A stretch of DNA of 64,000 nt from Microcoleus vaginatus_C (GTDB taxonomy: Bacteria > Cyanobacteriota > Cyanobacteriia > Cyanobacteriales > Microcoleaceae), in assembly GCA_040004035.1 (NCBI GenBank), contig JAMPLN010000012.1. The stretch is one strand, 5' to 3'. A program made the position numbers and the translations under genes. Below, piece after piece: positions 62,613 through 64,000 of the stretch; position 1 is the stretch's first letter, and each line of letters opens with the position of its first letter. The notes below the pieces were generated by a model. That model had not been told where the DNA came from, ran no database searches, and saw nothing but the letters and a program-made list of their open reading frames with translations.

Positions 62613-64000
62613 TTAAAGCAGAGTAATTGCAGTCGATGCCGGAGTGCCGATCGAACCTGAGCCAAAGCCCAAATTCACCACCCCACCAGTCAAACCAGGA
62701 AGATTGTTAATCGTCAGAGTAACGCTAGTTTGACCGGGATTAAAGTTCACCGTGCCGGACGAAGGATTCACAGCAAATGGACTAATGTTGTAGTCTACGT
62801 TGTTCACAGGTTGACCACCACCAGGGGCAACAATCAAATAGTCGATCGAAGCCGAAACCGAAGTATTGCCAGTCCGATTAATCGTAACAACTCCAGAACC
62901 ACCATCAATAATAGGATCGGGAGATGAACCGTAAGAGAAGAAAGTCGGAGGCACAGCAGTAGTATTAATATTAGAAATCCCTTGATATTCAATGTTCCGC
63001 ACTAGGTAGTCGGAACCATCGTTTTTGAAGGAGGTGGCGGCGTAGGCAGCGGTGGGGCTATCGTAGGCTTTAGTGGAAAACCGCAGTTCGTCAAAGGTAG
63101 CGCCACTCAGAGAGTCTCCTACTATCTGGAATTTGAAACTGCCATCGGTGCGATCGCCAATGAAAGTCACTCCATCTGAAGACACACTAATGGGTTTTGG
63201 AGCACTCGGAGCGTTGAGGCGAGCGATCTTAAAATTGGTGGCCGGTACCCGAACCCCATTATTAAAGATTTGCAGGAAACCCACTTCATTGCCTTGATCG
63301 CCCAAACCAGGACTTGTTTTGGGACTCAATGCACTGAGGTCGATCGTTGTGCTAGTGATGTCTTGGTTATCTGCCCATTTCACCTTCAGCGTCTGAGATT
63401 GATTGGTGTTGGGGTTATGGTTGATTTCCGCCCGAATTTTATTGGCATCGGTGAACCAACCATCATAAGAGGATGGGACACCAATACCGCCTGTACTGCC
63501 GTAGCTCAACCAGCTTTTAGGGTTTTCGTTGGTTGCTAAGGTGAGGTTGCTGATGACATTCGGGTTAAGATAGTCAGTTTCAAAGCCATCAAAAGCTATC
63601 CCAGACAGTTTGATGCCTTGATTTTGGGCGGCATTCGGCCATTGTGCGATCAGGTCACTGACACTGCTGTAATTATTGGTTTGACCCAAAGAACCAGTAA
63701 GAGTCGGCGTAACTGTAGGGTTAAATTCATAAGCGCCAATATCAACGATCGCACTTCCGTTATTATCACCATCTTGAGGGCGACTCACACCGCGCTGATC
63801 AGTAGCCGGCGCGCCCGCACCAGTACCGGTATCAATTGCCGGACTTCCTACTAGCAGCGGCAGGACGAAAGCGCCGTTAATATTTTGCAAAGGGCCGAGT
63901 AAGGGGTCTGCGATCGTCACATTTGCCGTAACATTACTATCATTAGGATCTCCGGTCGTCAGTTTAGCGGGAAATTGAAGATTGTTTCCCCCATCGATGA
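62613..64000 (-). CDS. Large surface-type protein with choice-of-anchor and Calx-beta domains, cut by window edge
   Basis: The C-terminal 462 or more residues of a larger protein, open at the right edge. The first part (LLVGSPAIDTGTGAGAPATD, RGVSRPQDGDNNGSAIVDIG then AYEFN) is the choice-of-anchor Q/polymorphic-membrane-repeat-type ending. The middle has SWLSYGSTGGIGVPSSYDGW and beta-rich sequence. The final 100 residues (VTINRTGNTSVSASIDYLIV, NPGQTSVTLTI) are a Calx-beta calcium-binding repeat. Likely exported cell-surface protein; no transmembrane segment in the visible part. Confidence 0.8.
   Translation of the reverse strand, partial: IDGGNNLQFPAKLTTGDPNDSNVTANVTIADPLLGPLQNINGAFVLPLLVGSPAIDTGTGAGAPATDQRGVSRPQDGDNNGSAIVDIGAYEFNPTVTPTLTGSLGQTNNYSSVSDLIAQWPNAAQNQGIKLSGIAFDGFETDYLNPNVISNLTLATNENPKSWLSYGSTGGIGVPSSYDGWFTDANKIRAEINHNPNTNQSQTLKVKWADNQDITSTTIDLSALSPKTSPGLGDQGNEVGFLQIFNNGVRVPATNFKIARLNAPSAPKPISVSSDGVTFIGDRTDGSFKFQIVGDSLSGATFDELRFSTKAYDSPTAAYAATSFKNDGSDYLVRNIEYQGISNINTTAVPPTFFSYGSSPDPIIDGGSGVVTINRTGNTSVSASIDYLIVAPGGGQPVNNVDYNISPFAVNPSSGTVNFNPGQTSVTLTINNLPGLTGGVVNLGFGSGSIGTPASTAITLL

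Overview
The window is from a filamentous cyanobacterium, most likely of the Microcoleus / Oscillatoria / Tychonema / Phormidium type. It carries an allophycocyanin operon (apcABC), cytochrome c6 (petJ), a sufR-sufBCDS iron-sulfur locus in cyanobacterial order, many GCGATCGC (HIP1) octamers, 7-bp short tandem repeats and many small palindromic repeats. The genus is inferred from overall character, not proven.

Layout. 0-9.7 kb: an M16 peptidase cut by the left edge, a hemerythrin-like protein, a short-chain dehydrogenase, two large SdrD-B-repeat (Ca-binding, surface-type) proteins and a secreted peptidoglycan-binding protein. 10.3-14.8 kb: a secreted beta-helix/SPOR protein, thiamine genes thiE and thiS, a foldback mobile element (copy A), and ribosomal protein genes rplU-rpmA. 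15-23.6 kb: a NACHT NTPase with a pentapeptide tail, DUF3122, petJ, glpK, a DUF99 protein and an FHA-like membrane protein. 23.8-28 kb: foldback element copy B, apcABC with a long leader and a clean terminator, an EamA protein and ftsW. 28.4-33.4 kb: a CHAT-TPR (caspase-like) protein, a Crp-family regulator and hslO. 33.5-42.9 kb: a GNRA-hairpin-rich noncoding block and assorted genes, two of them broken (a TerB-DUF1232 gene split by an in-frame TGA, and a frameshifted nuclease-like gene). 42.9-49.1 kb: sufS-D-C-B with divergent sufR, two SufR operator-like palindromes, and foldback element copy C between sufB and sufC. 49.2-51.1 kb: a tandem triplication of a unit holding a promoter, an orphan 5S rRNA gene, a terminator and a piece of the upstream gene. 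51.1-55 kb: higBA, an antitoxin whose PIN toxin is cut to 24 residues, and a large Tat-type protein of unknown function. 55-64 kb: nadC, a C39-like peptidase, a second M16 peptidase, a RusA-like plus nuclease/HEPN gene pair, an orphan DppC-type permease, a phosphoglucomutase fragment, a decayed IS1-family element and a Calx-beta surface protein running off the right edge.

Housekeeping blocks (apc, suf, thi, rpl, nadC, ftsW, hslO) alternate with accessory islands rich in repeats, decayed genes and signalling or defence-type ATPase/protease/nuclease proteins (NACHT-pentapeptide, CHAT-TPR, REase-HEPN, toxin-antitoxin). The strongest anomalies are the triplicated orphan 5S units, the 40-bp footprint of the Crp gene in front of the CHAT gene, the TGA at a probable glycine codon in the TerB-DUF1232 gene, the foldback elements with terminal inverted repeats, and the RusA/HEPN pair. 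No tRNA, 16S/23S rRNA or CRISPR array was found.
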